Shown one piece after another: positions 26,841-35,909 of a DNA stretch of 64,000 bases. The notes under the pieces were generated by a model. It was not told the origin of the DNA. It saw only the letters and a list, made by a program, of their open reading frames with translations, and searched no databases. Origin of the DNA: Vicinamibacterales bacterium (lineage in GTDB: Bacteria > Acidobacteriota > Vicinamibacteria > Vicinamibacterales > UBA8438); NCBI GenBank assembly GCA_958296065.1, contig CATQHX010000001.1, positions 1 to 64,000 on the forward strand. Direction: 5' to 3'. How positions within the stretch are numbered: position 1 is the first letter of the stretch; each line of letters starts with the position of its first letter. A program made the translations under genes and the position numbers.

Positions 26841-28007
26841 TCAGTACTTCGGCAGCGACGGGTCCACGGCGTCGATCCAGCGCAGGATGCCGCCCTTCAG
26901 GTTCTTCGCCCGCGCGAAGCCGGCCTCGCGGAGCAGCTTGACCGCCTTGGCGCTGCGGACGCCCGACTTGCAGTGGACGATCATCTCGCCGCGCCCCTCC
27001 AGCTCGTGCAGGCGGCCGGGGAGGTCGCCGAGCGGGATCAGCGTCGATCCGGGAATCGAGCAGATCTGGTACTCCTGCGGCTCGCGCACGTCGAGGATGA
27101 AGATCCCGTCCCCGGTGTCGATGCGGGCCTTGAGCTGCTCGACGGTCGCATCGTCGCCGGCGGCGGCCGGTTCGGGAGCCGGGGCGGCCGGGGTGATGCC
27201 GCAGAACTGCTCGTAGTCGATCAGCTCGGTGACGGTGGGGTTGTCGCCGCAGACCGGACAGTCCGGGTCCTTGCGCAGTTTGAGCTCGCGGAAGCGCATC
27301 CGGAGCGCGTCGTAGACCAGGAAGCGCCCGACGAGCGGCTCGCCGACGCCCATGATCAGCTTGACCGCCTCGGTCGCCTGGATGGTACCGACCACGCCCG
27401 GGAGAATCCCCAGCACGCCGCCTTCGGCGCAGCTCGGCACCAGGCCCGGCGGCGGCGGCTCCGGATAGAGGCAGCGGTAGCACGGCCCGTCCTTGGCGGC
27501 GAAGACCGAGGCCTGCCCCTCGAAGCGGAAGATGCTGCCGTAGGCGTTCGGAATGCCGAGGATCACGCAGGCGTCGTTGACGAGGTAGCGGGTCGGGAAG
27601 TTGTCCGTGCCGTCGACGATCACGTCGTAGCCGCGCAGCACGTCGAGCGCGTTGGCTGACGAGAGCGCCACCTCGTGAAGCTCGATGTGCACCGCGGGGT
27701 TGATGGCGTTCAGCGTGTCGCGCGCCGACTCGAGCTTCGGCCGCCCGACGTCCGGCGTGCCGTGGATCACCTGCCGCTGCAGGTTGCTGTAGTCGACGAC
27801 GTCGAAGTCGACGATTCCCAGCCGGCCGACGCCGGCCGCGGCCAGGTACATCGCCACCGGCGAGCCGAGGCCCCCGGCGCCGATGCAGAGGACGCTGGCC
27901 GCCTTCAGCTTCAACTGCCCGTCCATGCCGACCTCCGGCATGATCAGATGGCGGCTGTAGCGGGCGACCTCCTCGTTGCTGAGCGCCGGCGGCGCCGCGA
28001 CGGTCAC
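26841..28007 (-). CDS. moeZ: E1-like sulfur-carrier adenylyltransferase with rhodanese domain (MoeZ/MoeB type)
   Basis: A 388-aa fusion. Residues about 10-270 are a ThiF/MoeB adenylyltransferase: RYSRHLIMPEVG, nucleotide loop GAGGLGSP (43-50), VDGTDNFPTRYLVND, and two zinc pairs (CYRC, CPVC). Residues about 290-388 are a rhodanese domain with catalytic Cys346 (VHCKSGVRS). Such proteins adenylate the C-terminal glycine of a ubiquitin-like carrier and then pass it sulfur. The GTG start overlaps the stop of the carrier gene by four bases. In mycobacteria the matching MoeZ serves CysO in cysteine synthesis, and the gene order here points to the same job. Confidence 0.92.
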   Translation of the reverse strand: MTVAAPPALSNEEVARYSRHLIMPEVGMDGQLKLKAASVLCIGAGGLGSPVAMYLAAAGVGRLGIVDFDVVDYSNLQRQVIHGTPDVGRPKLESARDTLNAINPAVHIELHEVALSSANALDVLRGYDVIVDGTDNFPTRYLVNDACVILGIPNAYGSIFRFEGQASVFAAKDGPCYRCLYPEPPPPGLVPSCAEGGVLGILPGVVGTIQATEAVKLIMGVGEPLVGRFLVYDALRMRFRELKLRKDPDCPVCGDNPTVTELIDYEQFCGITPAAPAPEPAAAGDDATVEQLKARIDTGDGIFILDVREPQEYQICSIPGSTLIPLGDLPGRLHELEGRGEMIVHCKSGVRSAKAVKLLREAGFARAKNLKGGILRWIDAVDPSLPKY

Positions 28008-28288
28008 GACCCCACCCCGCCCGCCACCGACGGGATGATGCTGACGGTGTCGCCGTCCTTGACCGGCGTCGCCTCCTTCTCGAGGAAGCGGATGTCGTCG
28101 TCGTTGAGGTAGATGGCGACGAAGCTGCGCAGCTTGCCCTCGTCGTTATAGAGGTGCTTGCGCAGGTCCGAGTAGCGCGCCGTCATGTTGGCGAGCAGCT
28201 CGCCGACCGTCCCGCCCTCGGCCTCGACGACGTCCTGCTTGTCCGCGTAGACGCGCAACGGCGTCGGAATCAGAATTCTGGTTGGCAT
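28004..28288 (-). CDS. cysO: Ubiquitin-like sulfur carrier protein, CysO/MoaD/ThiS type
   Basis: A 94-aa beta-grasp protein, TRILIPTPLRVYADKQD, ending in SVAGGVGS. Carriers of this kind normally end exactly in Gly-Gly, the site of adenylation and thiocarboxylation. Here three residues, Val-Gly-Ser, follow the Gly-Gly (I checked the codons down to the TGA). The neighbouring JAMM peptidase could remove this tail, as QbsD does for QbsE in Pseudomonas. The start overlaps the JAMM gene by 19 bp and the stop overlaps the adenylyltransferase start, so production is tightly coupled. Confidence 0.9.
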   Translation of the reverse strand: MPTRILIPTPLRVYADKQDVVEAEGGTVGELLANMTARYSDLRKHLYNDEGKLRSFVAIYLNDDDIRFLEKEATPVKDGDTVSIIPSVAGGVGS

Positions 28289-28713
28289 GATGTTTCCTCG
28301 ATGACGACCGGCTCCTCGTCGAACGCCGAACGGTCCTCGCGCAAACGCCACGACGTCAGCGCCTCCGGTTCGCCCTCCGCGACCGAGACGATGACGTAGG
28401 CGAAGACCGGCCAGGCATGGTCCAGGTCGTACTGCGACGGGCGCGCCGGATGGTCCGGGTGGGAGTGATAGAAGCCCAGCAGATCGGCCCCCAGCGCCTC
28501 GGCCCGCTGCTCGGCCGCGCGGTAGTCGGCCGGCCGCACCCGGAAACGGCGCCGCGATCCCTCCTCGGTGGTGTTCGGGAGCGCCAGCGCCTCGACCACG
28601 CGGCCGTTGCGGCCGATGAGCGCCCCGCAGCACTCGTGCGGGTACGTCTCCCGACCGTGGCGCCGAATGCCGGCGTCGGCGTCGGCGCAGAGCGTCAGCA
28701 TCGGTCGCCCCAC
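28270..28713 (-). CDS. mec: JAMM/MPN+ metallopeptidase, Mec-type
   Basis: A 147-aa JAB1/MPN+ zinc peptidase. The motif is complete: Glu27 (PHECCG), then HSHP with His83 and His85, Ser93 and Asp96, the canonical HxHPx6SxxD. In Mycobacterium the homologue Mec releases cysteine from the CysO-cysteine adduct; related enzymes trim C-terminal tails of sulfur carriers. Both activities would make sense here because the carrier has a three-residue extension. The start may be GTG 28713, six bases after the cysteine synthase stop, or ATG 28701. Confidence 0.9.
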   Translation of the reverse strand: MGRPMLTLCADADAGIRRHGRETYPHECCGALIGRNGRVVEALALPNTTEEGSRRRFRVRPADYRAAEQRAEALGADLLGFYHSHPDHPARPSQYDLDHAWPVFAYVIVSVAEGEPEALTSWRLREDRSAFDEEPVVIEETSCQPEF

Positions 28714-28719
28714 GTCCGC

Positions 28720-30072
28720 TCAGTCCGATCCCGCTCCGGACTCGGTGGCGAAACCCTTCTCCCGCCAGGCAAGCGTCCCGCCGGTGATGCTCCGCACGTT
28801 GCGATAGCCGAGCGACTTCAGGAACAGCAGCCCCGACAGCGACGCGTTCCCGCGCTGGCAGACGCTCAGAATCGGCGCGTCCCGATCTTCCGGCAACCCC
28901 GCGTGATTCTCGGGAAGCTGCGCCAGAGGCCGGTTCACGGCGCCCGGCACGTGGGCCTCCTCGTACTGCTTCGGCGGCCGGACGTCGATCACGAACGGCC
29001 TGCCATTCTGCAGTTGCGCGTGGGCGGTCTCGACATCGATGGTCAGGTCCGGGTTGCCCCGCACGTTCTCCACCATCGTGTCGAGCAGCGGGTTGCGCGG
29101 CACGGCCGCGGGCTTCGCCTCCTGCGCCACGAGCCCCGGCAGGTGCTTGACCACCGACGACGCGTACTTGAAGGCATTGTCGGGGAAGATCACCACCACG
29201 ACGTTGCCCGGCTCGTCCGCCACCAGGTCGAACGCACCCTGCAGGGCCATCGCCGAGCTCGGTCCCGCGACGATGCTCTCCTCCCTGTTCAGCCTGAGAC
29301 AGAGATCGAACGCCGTCTGGTTGTGGACCTCGATCATGCCGTCGTACTCGTCCGGCACGAAGAGCTTCGTCTGCTGAAGCTGGCGAAGACTGCGGACGCC
29401 CGGGATGTCGTGCCCTTCGTTCGGATAGACGCCGAGCACCCGGACCGCCGAACGCTGGGCCTTGAGAAAGCGGCCCGTGCCCGTGATGGTGCCGCAGGTG
29501 CCGAGTCCGGCGACGAAATGGGTGACCTTCCCGCCGGTCTGGCGCCAGATCTCCGGTCCCGTCGTCTTGTAGTGCGCCTCGGGGTTCGCCTCGTTGACGT
29601 ACTGGTTGAGCATGTGGAAATCCGGACGCTCCCCGATCTCCATCGCCCTCGCAATCGCCCCCTCCGGCGCCCCGGGGGCCGGACACAGGGTGTCCGCCAG
29701 CTCCATCACGTCCGCGCCGAAGAAGCGCAGCATGGTCCGCTTCTCGAGCGGGATCTCGCTCGACAGTGGCGTCGTCAGCGAGTAGCCCCTCGCGTTCGCG
29801 ATCATCGCCAGCGCCATGCCGGTGTTCCCCGAGGTCGGCTCCACCAGCTTCTGCTTGTCCTGCACCGTCCGCCGCGCTTCCCCGTCCGCGATCAGGTTGG
29901 CCGCCACGCGATCCTTGACCGCCCCGAACGGGTTGTACCACTCGAGCTTGGCGTAGACAGCGGTGTGACGGAACGGCGTGACCCGGTTCAGGCGGACCAG
30001 CGGGGTCGGGTTGTCGGCGCCGGAAAGCAGGCCGAGAATCGAGTCGTAGACACGCAGCCCGTGGTCATCCAT
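28720..30072 (-). CDS. cysM: Cysteine synthase (CysM-type) fused to rhodanese
   Basis: A 450-aa fusion. Residues about 10-330 are a fold-type II PLP cysteine synthase: PLP lysine Lys53 (NPFGAVKDR), PTSGNTGMAL and the GLGTCGTITGTG phosphate loop. Residues about 345-445 are a rhodanese domain with catalytic Cys405 (SVCQRGNAS). It is the first gene of the operon cysM-mec-cysO-moeZ. By analogy with mycobacterial CysM it would use O-phosphoserine or O-acetylserine with the CysO thiocarboxylate. The attached rhodanese is unusual and suggests a second sulfur entry point. TAGGAT lies 9 bp before the ATG. Confidence 0.9.
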   Translation of the reverse strand: MDDHGLRVYDSILGLLSGADNPTPLVRLNRVTPFRHTAVYAKLEWYNPFGAVKDRVAANLIADGEARRTVQDKQKLVEPTSGNTGMALAMIANARGYSLTTPLSSEIPLEKRTMLRFFGADVMELADTLCPAPGAPEGAIARAMEIGERPDFHMLNQYVNEANPEAHYKTTGPEIWRQTGGKVTHFVAGLGTCGTITGTGRFLKAQRSAVRVLGVYPNEGHDIPGVRSLRQLQQTKLFVPDEYDGMIEVHNQTAFDLCLRLNREESIVAGPSSAMALQGAFDLVADEPGNVVVVIFPDNAFKYASSVVKHLPGLVAQEAKPAAVPRNPLLDTMVENVRGNPDLTIDVETAHAQLQNGRPFVIDVRPPKQYEEAHVPGAVNRPLAQLPENHAGLPEDRDAPILSVCQRGNASLSGLLFLKSLGYRNVRSITGGTLAWREKGFATESGAGSD

Positions 30073-30278
30073 AGCCTTCTGATCCTACCCGATCACGACC
30101 CGCCCGCCCTGCTTGGCGAAGACCCCCGCGAGGACTCTTCGCGGGCCTGGGGGACAGTCGCTTGCGCCCCCTTCCGGAAACGCCCCGGACCCGCTCGACG
30201 ACGAGGATGGACCGATCCCGGCAGTGCGAAACGGATCGCGTTGGCGTATGGTAGCGAGCAGCAAGGAGGGCGACGACC

Positions 30279-32090
30279 ATGCCGAACCGACACCTGACGC
30301 TCGCGAGCCTGCTTTTCGGCCTCGCCGTCCTGGCCTTCTCGCCCCTGCTGAGCGCGCAGCAGGGCGAGACGACCACCCGCGAGACGCGGGCGTTCGTGCC
30401 GGTCACCGACGAGATGCTGCGGAACCCCGACCCCGGTGACTGGCTGATGACCCATCGGACGTACGACTTCCAGGCGTACAGCCCGCTGGACGAGATCGAC
30501 CGGGACAACGTCCACACGCTCCAGGTGGCCTGGATGCGGGCGATGGACGAAGGACCGCAGCAGACCCAGCCGCTCGTCTACGACGGCGTGATGTACCTCG
30601 CGAACAACGACGATCACATCCAGGCGCTCGACGCGACGACCGGCGATCTGCTCTGGGACTACCGGCGCCGGCTGCCCGACGACCTGCGCCAGTACGTCAC
30701 GCTGGGCAACCGGACCCGGAACCTGGCGATCCACGGCAATCACATCTACCACCTGACGGCCGACGCGCACCTGCTGGCCCTGGACGCGCGCACCGGCGAA
30801 GTGGCCTTCGACACCGAGATGGCCGACTACCGCGCGGGAATCACACACTCGACGGGCGCCATGGTCATCGACGGCAGGGTGCTCGCCGGAAGGGCCTGCT
30901 TCCCCACCGACATCCCGGCGCGCTGCTTCATCTCGGCCCACGATGCGGACACCGGAGAGGAGCTCTGGCGGGTCTACACGGCGGCCGGCGCGGACGACCC
31001 CGGCGGACAGACCTGGGGCAACGTGCCGACGTCGCAACGGAGCCACGTGTCGGCGTGGGGCGCCCCGGGCAGCTACGATCCGGAGCTCGGCCTCATCTAC
31101 TGGGGCATCGCCGTCCCGATGCCCTATACCCGCATCATGCGCCGCGGCACGTGGGACGTCGGCGACCGCACGCCGTGCGAGCTGTACTCCAACTCCACGG
31201 TGGCGCTCGCGGTCGACACGGGCCAGATGGAGTGGTACTACCAGCACCTCCCCTGCGACGACTGGGACCAGGACTTCGTCCAGGAGCGCACCCTCATCGA
31301 CACGGTGGTCGCCCCCGACCCCGAGGCGGTGATGTGGATCAACCCGCGCCTCGCCGGCACCGCCGGGGAGCGCAAGGTCGCCGTAACGATAGGCGAGCCG
31401 GGCGGGCTGTTCGTCCTCGACCGCGAGACCGGCGAGTTCCTGTGGGCCACGCCGCTGCCCTACACGAGCACCGAGCGGTTCGTCATCCGCGACATCGACC
31501 CGGAAACCGGACAGGTCTTCATCAACATGGACCTGGTGGCGCGCGAAATTGGCGACCAGTTCATCATCTGCGGGCACAACGTGAAGGGCTGGTGGTCGTG
31601 GTCGTACAGCCCGCGGACCGGACTGCTCTACATTCCGATCAATCGATCGTGTCTCAACCAGACCGCCAACGATCGGACGGCCACGGGAACGAGCCCGCGG
31701 TTCACGCAGCCCGAGCCGGGCTTCGAGGAGGACGGCCACCTGACCGAGGTGCGGGCGGTGGACATCTCGACCGGGCGCGAGGCGTGGCGCTACACGCAGC
31801 GGGCGCCGAACGCCGGGTCGACGCTCGCCACCGCCGGCAACGTGGTCTTCCACGGAGACCTCAACCGGCGCTACCGCGCCTTCGACGCCGAGACCGGGGA
31901 CGTGCTGTGGGAGACGATCCTGGGCAGCCAGATCACCGGCTTCCCGGTCACCTACGAGGCAGGCGGGAAGCAGTACCTGACCGTGCCGGTGGGCGGCGCG
32001 GCGATATTTCGGATGAGCAACTACGCGCCGGAGCTGGAGGCTCCGATGGGCAGCAACATGCTGGTCACGTTCACGCTGCCGCCTTCCTGA
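30279..32090 (+). CDS. Periplasmic PQQ-dependent dehydrogenase
   Basis: A 603-aa quinoprotein of the methanol/ethanol dehydrogenase type. It has a signal peptide (LAVLAFSPLLSAQ) and repeated propeller W-motifs such as ALDATTGDLLWDYR, ALDARTGEVAFDTE and AFDAETGDVLWETI. DDWDQD carries the catalytic aspartate region. The vicinal disulfide usual in methanol dehydrogenases is not visible; instead ACFPTDIPARC has two separated cysteines. There is no C-terminal haem c domain, so electrons must go to a separate cytochrome. AAGGAGG lies 9 bp before the ATG. The alcohol or sugar substrate is unknown. Confidence 0.88.
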   Translation: MPNRHLTLASLLFGLAVLAFSPLLSAQQGETTTRETRAFVPVTDEMLRNPDPGDWLMTHRTYDFQAYSPLDEIDRDNVHTLQVAWMRAMDEGPQQTQPLVYDGVMYLANNDDHIQALDATTGDLLWDYRRRLPDDLRQYVTLGNRTRNLAIHGNHIYHLTADAHLLALDARTGEVAFDTEMADYRAGITHSTGAMVIDGRVLAGRACFPTDIPARCFISAHDADTGEELWRVYTAAGADDPGGQTWGNVPTSQRSHVSAWGAPGSYDPELGLIYWGIAVPMPYTRIMRRGTWDVGDRTPCELYSNSTVALAVDTGQMEWYYQHLPCDDWDQDFVQERTLIDTVVAPDPEAVMWINPRLAGTAGERKVAVTIGEPGGLFVLDRETGEFLWATPLPYTSTERFVIRDIDPETGQVFINMDLVAREIGDQFIICGHNVKGWWSWSYSPRTGLLYIPINRSCLNQTANDRTATGTSPRFTQPEPGFEEDGHLTEVRAVDISTGREAWRYTQRAPNAGSTLATAGNVVFHGDLNRRYRAFDAETGDVLWETILGSQITGFPVTYEAGGKQYLTVPVGGAAIFRMSNYAPELEAPMGSNMLVTFTLPPS

Positions 32091-32162
32091 GAACGCGCGC
32101 CGGGACCCGGCGGAAGCAGAGCGGCGAACTGCCGGCCAGCCGGATCGCGGCTGAGGGGATGC

Positions 32163-32414
32163 TCAGTCGACGGTGGCCGCGTGCCGCTCGAGCGCAACCA
32201 GGTCCTCGTAGCCCATGCTGTCGAGGTACTCGCGGACCCGGCGCACGGCTCCCGCCGGGGACGACGCCGAGAGCGACGCCGTCACCGGCGGCGTGTCGTC
32301 GTCGAGCACCAGGAAGGCCTGCGCCTCGAACGATTCCTCGGCAACGGCGTGGGGTTGCGCGCAGCATGCGATCTCGATGCGGTGCGGTCCCGATTTGTAA
32401 CGCAGCAGGTCCAT
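32163..32414 (-). CDS. Small hypothetical protein
   Basis: An 83-aa protein starting MDLLRYKSGPHRIEIACC and ending in an acidic, helical stretch. The start is supported by a GGAGG located 5 bp before the ATG; the frame is open further upstream but without a start as good. No motif recognised. It converges on the PQQ dehydrogenase and diverges from the aminotransferase. Confidence 0.55.
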   Translation of the reverse strand: MDLLRYKSGPHRIEIACCAQPHAVAEESFEAQAFLVLDDDTPPVTASLSASSPAGAVRRVREYLDSMGYEDLVALERHAATVD

Positions 32415-32583
32415 CCGTTCCTCCACCTGAACGGCCGCCCGGCAGGGCGAAGGGACAGCACGCGCCGCCGCCAGTGGCAACGCGTCTGCCCGTAGTCCGT
32501 ATCGGCTCGGCGCACCGGACGCGACACCCCTGCATGGCTCTCGCGTTCCCCGGCGAGCCGATTGCCCGTTGTACGATCCCACC

Positions 32584-33738
32584 ATGAGAGTCCCACCCTT
32601 CGAGCTCGAGCGCTTTCAGTCGGTTCACGAACATCAGGTCGAGATCAACCTGACGGAGAGCGGTGTGGAGCCGCTGGAAGCGGGCGAGCTCCTCGGACCG
32701 GACGCTGCCGCGGCGCTGCTCGGCCAGCCGCTCGCCTATACCCAGTCGAACGGCACCCCGGAGCTGCGCGCCGCCGTGGCGAACACGTTCCCGGGAGCCA
32801 CCGAAGAGCACGTGCTCGTCGCCAACGGCGGCGCCGAGGCCAACTTCGTCGCCTGCTGGCGCCTGATCGAGCCGGGCGACGAGGTGGTGGTAATGCAGCC
32901 GAACTACGGGCAGGTGCAGGGTCTGGCTGAAGGGTTCGGCGCCCTGACAAGGCCCTGGCCGCTGCGCGAGGAGCGGGCCGTACCGACACCCCGCTGGACG
33001 CCCGATGTCGACGAGCTGCGCACGCTGGTGACCGATCGCACGAAGCTGGTCGCCATCTGCAATCCGAACAACCCGACCGGGGCGCGGCTGACCGAAGCCG
33101 AGGTGGCGGCGGTCTGCGAGGTCGCGGAGAAGCACGGCGCCTGGGTGCTCTCGGACGAGATCTATCGAGGCGCCGAGCACGATGGCGTGGAGACGCCAAG
33201 CGTGTGGGGCCGAACCGAGCGGGCGATCGTCACCGGCGGCCTGTCGAAGGCCTACGGGCTGCCGGGGCTGCGCATCGGCTGGGCGGTCTCCGCACGGGGC
33301 ACCGTGACCGACCTCTGGAGCCGCCGCGACTACACGACGATCGCACCGAGCGCGCTGAGCGACCGGCTCGCCCGCCATGCTCTGACTCCGGCTCGCCGGA
33401 CGGCCCTGCTGGAGCGCACCCGCCGGATGATCGCCGGCAACTTGCCGATCGTCGGCGCCTGGCTCGAAGCGCACGCCGGAGATCTCGCGTGGGTGCCCCC
33501 CGAGGCCGGGGCGATTGGATTCGTCCGCTACGGCCACGACATAGGCTCGACCGCGCTCGCCGACCGGCTGCGGCAAACCGCGGGAGTGCTGATCGTGCCC
33601 GGCGACCACTTCGGATTCGACGGCTACCTGCGGATCGGTTACGGCGGCCGCGCCGCGTCCCTGCGAGAGGGATTGGCCCGGCTCGACCGCGTACTGGCCG
33701 CTGTGCCGCGGACCGCAGCGGCACCCGCCGGCGCCTGA
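32584..33738 (+). CDS. PLP-dependent aminotransferase, class I/II
   Basis: A 384-aa fold-type I aminotransferase. NPNNPTGARL is the substrate/cofactor segment, SDEIYRGAEH has the cofactor-pairing Asp-x-x-Tyr, the PLP lysine is in GGLSKAYGLPGLRIGW, and a C-terminal arginine for the carboxylate is in LRIGYGG. Closest in style to capreomycidine synthase-like or aspartate aminotransferase-like enzymes; the substrate is not clear. TACGAT lies 6 bp before the ATG with no ribosome site. The CoA-transferase gene follows after 30 bp. Confidence 0.85.
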   Translation: MRVPPFELERFQSVHEHQVEINLTESGVEPLEAGELLGPDAAAALLGQPLAYTQSNGTPELRAAVANTFPGATEEHVLVANGGAEANFVACWRLIEPGDEVVVMQPNYGQVQGLAEGFGALTRPWPLREERAVPTPRWTPDVDELRTLVTDRTKLVAICNPNNPTGARLTEAEVAAVCEVAEKHGAWVLSDEIYRGAEHDGVETPSVWGRTERAIVTGGLSKAYGLPGLRIGWAVSARGTVTDLWSRRDYTTIAPSALSDRLARHALTPARRTALLERTRRMIAGNLPIVGAWLEAHAGDLAWVPPEAGAIGFVRYGHDIGSTALADRLRQTAGVLIVPGDHFGFDGYLRIGYGGRAASLREGLARLDRVLAAVPRTAAAPAGA

Positions 33739-33768
33739 CTCGCAGGGAGTAGAAGGAACCCGACGACG

Positions 33769-34983
33769 ATGACCGATCAACAGAAGACAACCCCTGCGCC
33801 CGGCGCGCTCGACGGCCTGACGGTGCTCGACCTGACCCGCGTGCTCTCCGGCCCCTACTGCACGATGATGCTCGCCGACATGGGGGCTCGCGTCATCAAG
33901 GTGGAGCAACCGGGCAAGGGAGACGACACGCGGGGGTGGGGCCCGCCCTTCCAGAACGGCGAGAGCTCCTACTTCATGAGCATCAACCGCAACAAGGAGA
34001 GTCTCACCCTCAACCTCAAGCACCCGGACGGGCGGCGAGTGCTCGACGCGCTGATCGAGCGCGCCGATGTCCTGGTCGAGAACTTCCGGCCAGGCACGCT
34101 GGAGCGGATGGGATTGGGTTACGCGGATCTCTCGGAACGGCGGCCCGGCCTCGTCTACTGCTCGATCTCCGGATTCGGCCAGACCGGTCCCCGACGGCGC
34201 GAGCCGGGTTATGACGCGGTGATGCAGGGCGAGGGCGGCCTGATGAGCATCACCGGCGCGGCGGACGGCCCCGGCTACCGGCTGGGAGTGGCGATAGCCG
34301 ACATCGCCTCGGGCATGTTCTCGGCCTACGGCGTCGCCGTCGCCCTGCTCGCCCGTCACCGAACGGGCCGCGGCCAGTTCGTCGACGTCGGCATGCTGGA
34401 CTCGGTGGCCGCGCTGCTCACCTATCAGGCGGGCATCTACTTCGCCACCGGAAAGCCCCCGGGACGTCTCGGCAACCTGCACCCGACGATCACGCCGTAC
34501 GAAACGCTGGAAGCGGCCGACGGCGACCTGGTCGTGGCGGTCGGGAACGACCAGCTCTGGCGCACCTTCTGTGGCGTACTCGGCCTCGATTCGCTGGCCG
34601 ACGACCCCCGCTTCCGAACCAACAAGGACCGCGTCGGCGCTCGTCAGGCTCTGCGCCCGCTACTCGTGGAGCGGTTGCGTACCCGTCCGGCCGCGGAGTG
34701 GCTGACGGACCTGAAGGCCGCCGGCGTGCCGTGCGGCGGTGTCCGCGATTTCGAGCAGGTGCTGACCGACCCCCAGATCGTCGAGCGGGCGATGGTCATC
34801 GCCCTCGAGCATCCCGTGGCCGGGGCGATTCGCCAGCTCGGGGTCCCGGTCAAGCTCGGCGACAACCCCGGAGCGGTGCGCACGCCGCCGCCGGTTCTGG
34901 GCGAGCACACCGACCAGATTCTCGCCGAGCTCGGCTACTCGGCCGCGGACGTCGAGCGCCTGCGGACCGATGGCGCGGTCTGA
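33769..34983 (+). CDS. CaiB/BaiF family (class III) CoA-transferase
   Basis: A 404-aa class III CoA-transferase. It starts LDGLTVLDLTRVLSGPYCTM, has GADVIKVE-like ARVIKVEQPGKGDDTR, and the catalytic aspartate in REPGYDAVMQ. It moves CoA between a carboxylic acid and an acyl-CoA such as succinyl-CoA. AGAAGGA precedes the ATG. It follows the aminotransferase and may act on the acid formed from its keto product; this is only suggested by position. Confidence 0.9.
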   Translation: MTDQQKTTPAPGALDGLTVLDLTRVLSGPYCTMMLADMGARVIKVEQPGKGDDTRGWGPPFQNGESSYFMSINRNKESLTLNLKHPDGRRVLDALIERADVLVENFRPGTLERMGLGYADLSERRPGLVYCSISGFGQTGPRRREPGYDAVMQGEGGLMSITGAADGPGYRLGVAIADIASGMFSAYGVAVALLARHRTGRGQFVDVGMLDSVAALLTYQAGIYFATGKPPGRLGNLHPTITPYETLEAADGDLVVAVGNDQLWRTFCGVLGLDSLADDPRFRTNKDRVGARQALRPLLVERLRTRPAAEWLTDLKAAGVPCGGVRDFEQVLTDPQIVERAMVIALEHPVAGAIRQLGVPVKLGDNPGAVRTPPPVLGEHTDQILAELGYSAADVERLRTDGAV

Positions 34984-35029
34984 TTCGACCAGGACTCTGC
35001 GCCGCGGGAACGGGGCGACGGTTTCCCGG

Positions 35030-35458
35030 CTACCTTTCGACCAGCGGCGCCAGCGAGGCCAGCAGGAAGTCCAGCAACGGCTCCTCGCCGACCTCCCCGA
35101 TGACCGGATGCCGCGCGACTATCCGCTCGTCGCGGAGCACGCGCCGGCCCCGCACGTACGCCGTCCGCCCCACCAGCGCGGGCGGCTGCTGGCTGGTGTC
35201 GAGCGACAACTCGATTGCGTTGTCGCCCGAGGTCGCAGCTACCAGGCGTACCGCTCCGGCCGGCGTCTCGACCGCGAAGCGATAACCCTCCGCCCTGAGC
35301 GCGGAGGCCACAGTCCTGAACAGCGGCGCCGCCACCGTGCCGAGGACCCTGTCCCCGTCCGCCTCGGCCGCCGCCACGTCGTCGCGCCTGTGGCGGGCCC
35401 GTGCCCGGGCGTCGTCGATGGTACGCCGCACGCGACGGCGAACTTCTCCGGTGTCCAT
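35030..35458 (-). CDS. Hypothetical protein
   Basis: A 142-aa protein with an arginine-rich helical N-terminus (EVRRRVRRTIDDARARAR) and a beta-rich remainder that includes VAATSGDNAIELSLDTSQ and GRTAYVRGRRVLRDERIV. I do not recognise the family. The ATG at 35458 is 8 bp after the stop of the upstream hypothetical gene, so the two are probably co-transcribed with the DtxR-family regulator. Confidence 0.6.
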   Translation of the reverse strand: MDTGEVRRRVRRTIDDARARARHRRDDVAAAEADGDRVLGTVAAPLFRTVASALRAEGYRFAVETPAGAVRLVAATSGDNAIELSLDTSQQPPALVGRTAYVRGRRVLRDERIVARHPVIGEVGEEPLLDFLLASLAPLVER

Positions 35459-35466
35459 GTCGTCCG

Positions 35467-35895
35467 TCAGCTCCGCGGCACGACGCCCGCCTCGTAGATC
35501 CGTACCAACTCGATCAGCTTGTAGCCGCGAGTCTGATAGGGCGGGATCACGCGCTGGGTGTGCAGGTACTGGATCATGCCCTCGTCCACGTAGTCCGGCT
35601 CGCCCAGATCCGGCTCTGCCGTCAGGGCGGCCCCCAACCCCTCCAGCGTCATCGCCGGCTCCGCGATGGTGCGCCGAATGGGGATCATGCCCAACAGGCG
35701 GCGGTGCTCCTGCCGTTCGCGGGTGCGGAAGCCGACGTAGATCTCGTTGCTGATGAAGTTGTAGTCGACCTCCGCCCGCGTCGCATCGGCGTCCTCGACC
35801 CGGACGAACGCGATGTCGTGCTGCTCGGCGAGCCACGCGAGCAACTGCTCGGTGAAATCTCCCTCACCCGACCACCCCTCCCGATCCATGTCCAT
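35467..35895 (-). CDS. Hypothetical protein
   Basis: A protein of about 142 aa starting MDMDREGWSGEGDF and containing EVDYNFISNEIYVGFRTR and RGYKLIELVRIYE. It is acidic, with no signal peptide and no known motif. A second ATG two codons on is possible. It lies between the DtxR-family regulator (14 bp upstream) and another unknown protein (8 bp downstream), which suggests a three-gene unit. Confidence 0.6.
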   Translation of the reverse strand: MDMDREGWSGEGDFTEQLLAWLAEQHDIAFVRVEDADATRAEVDYNFISNEIYVGFRTRERQEHRRLLGMIPIRRTIAEPAMTLEGLGAALTAEPDLGEPDYVDEGMIQYLHTQRVIPPYQTRGYKLIELVRIYEAGVVPRS

Positions 35896-35909
35896 CGCTC
35901 CCCGGGGTC

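Noticed and set aside
28289..29941. 550-codon upstream extension of the sulfur-carrier frame
   Set aside because: It runs through the JAMM and cysteine synthase genes in another frame and is Gly/Arg-rich noise; the carrier starts at 28288.
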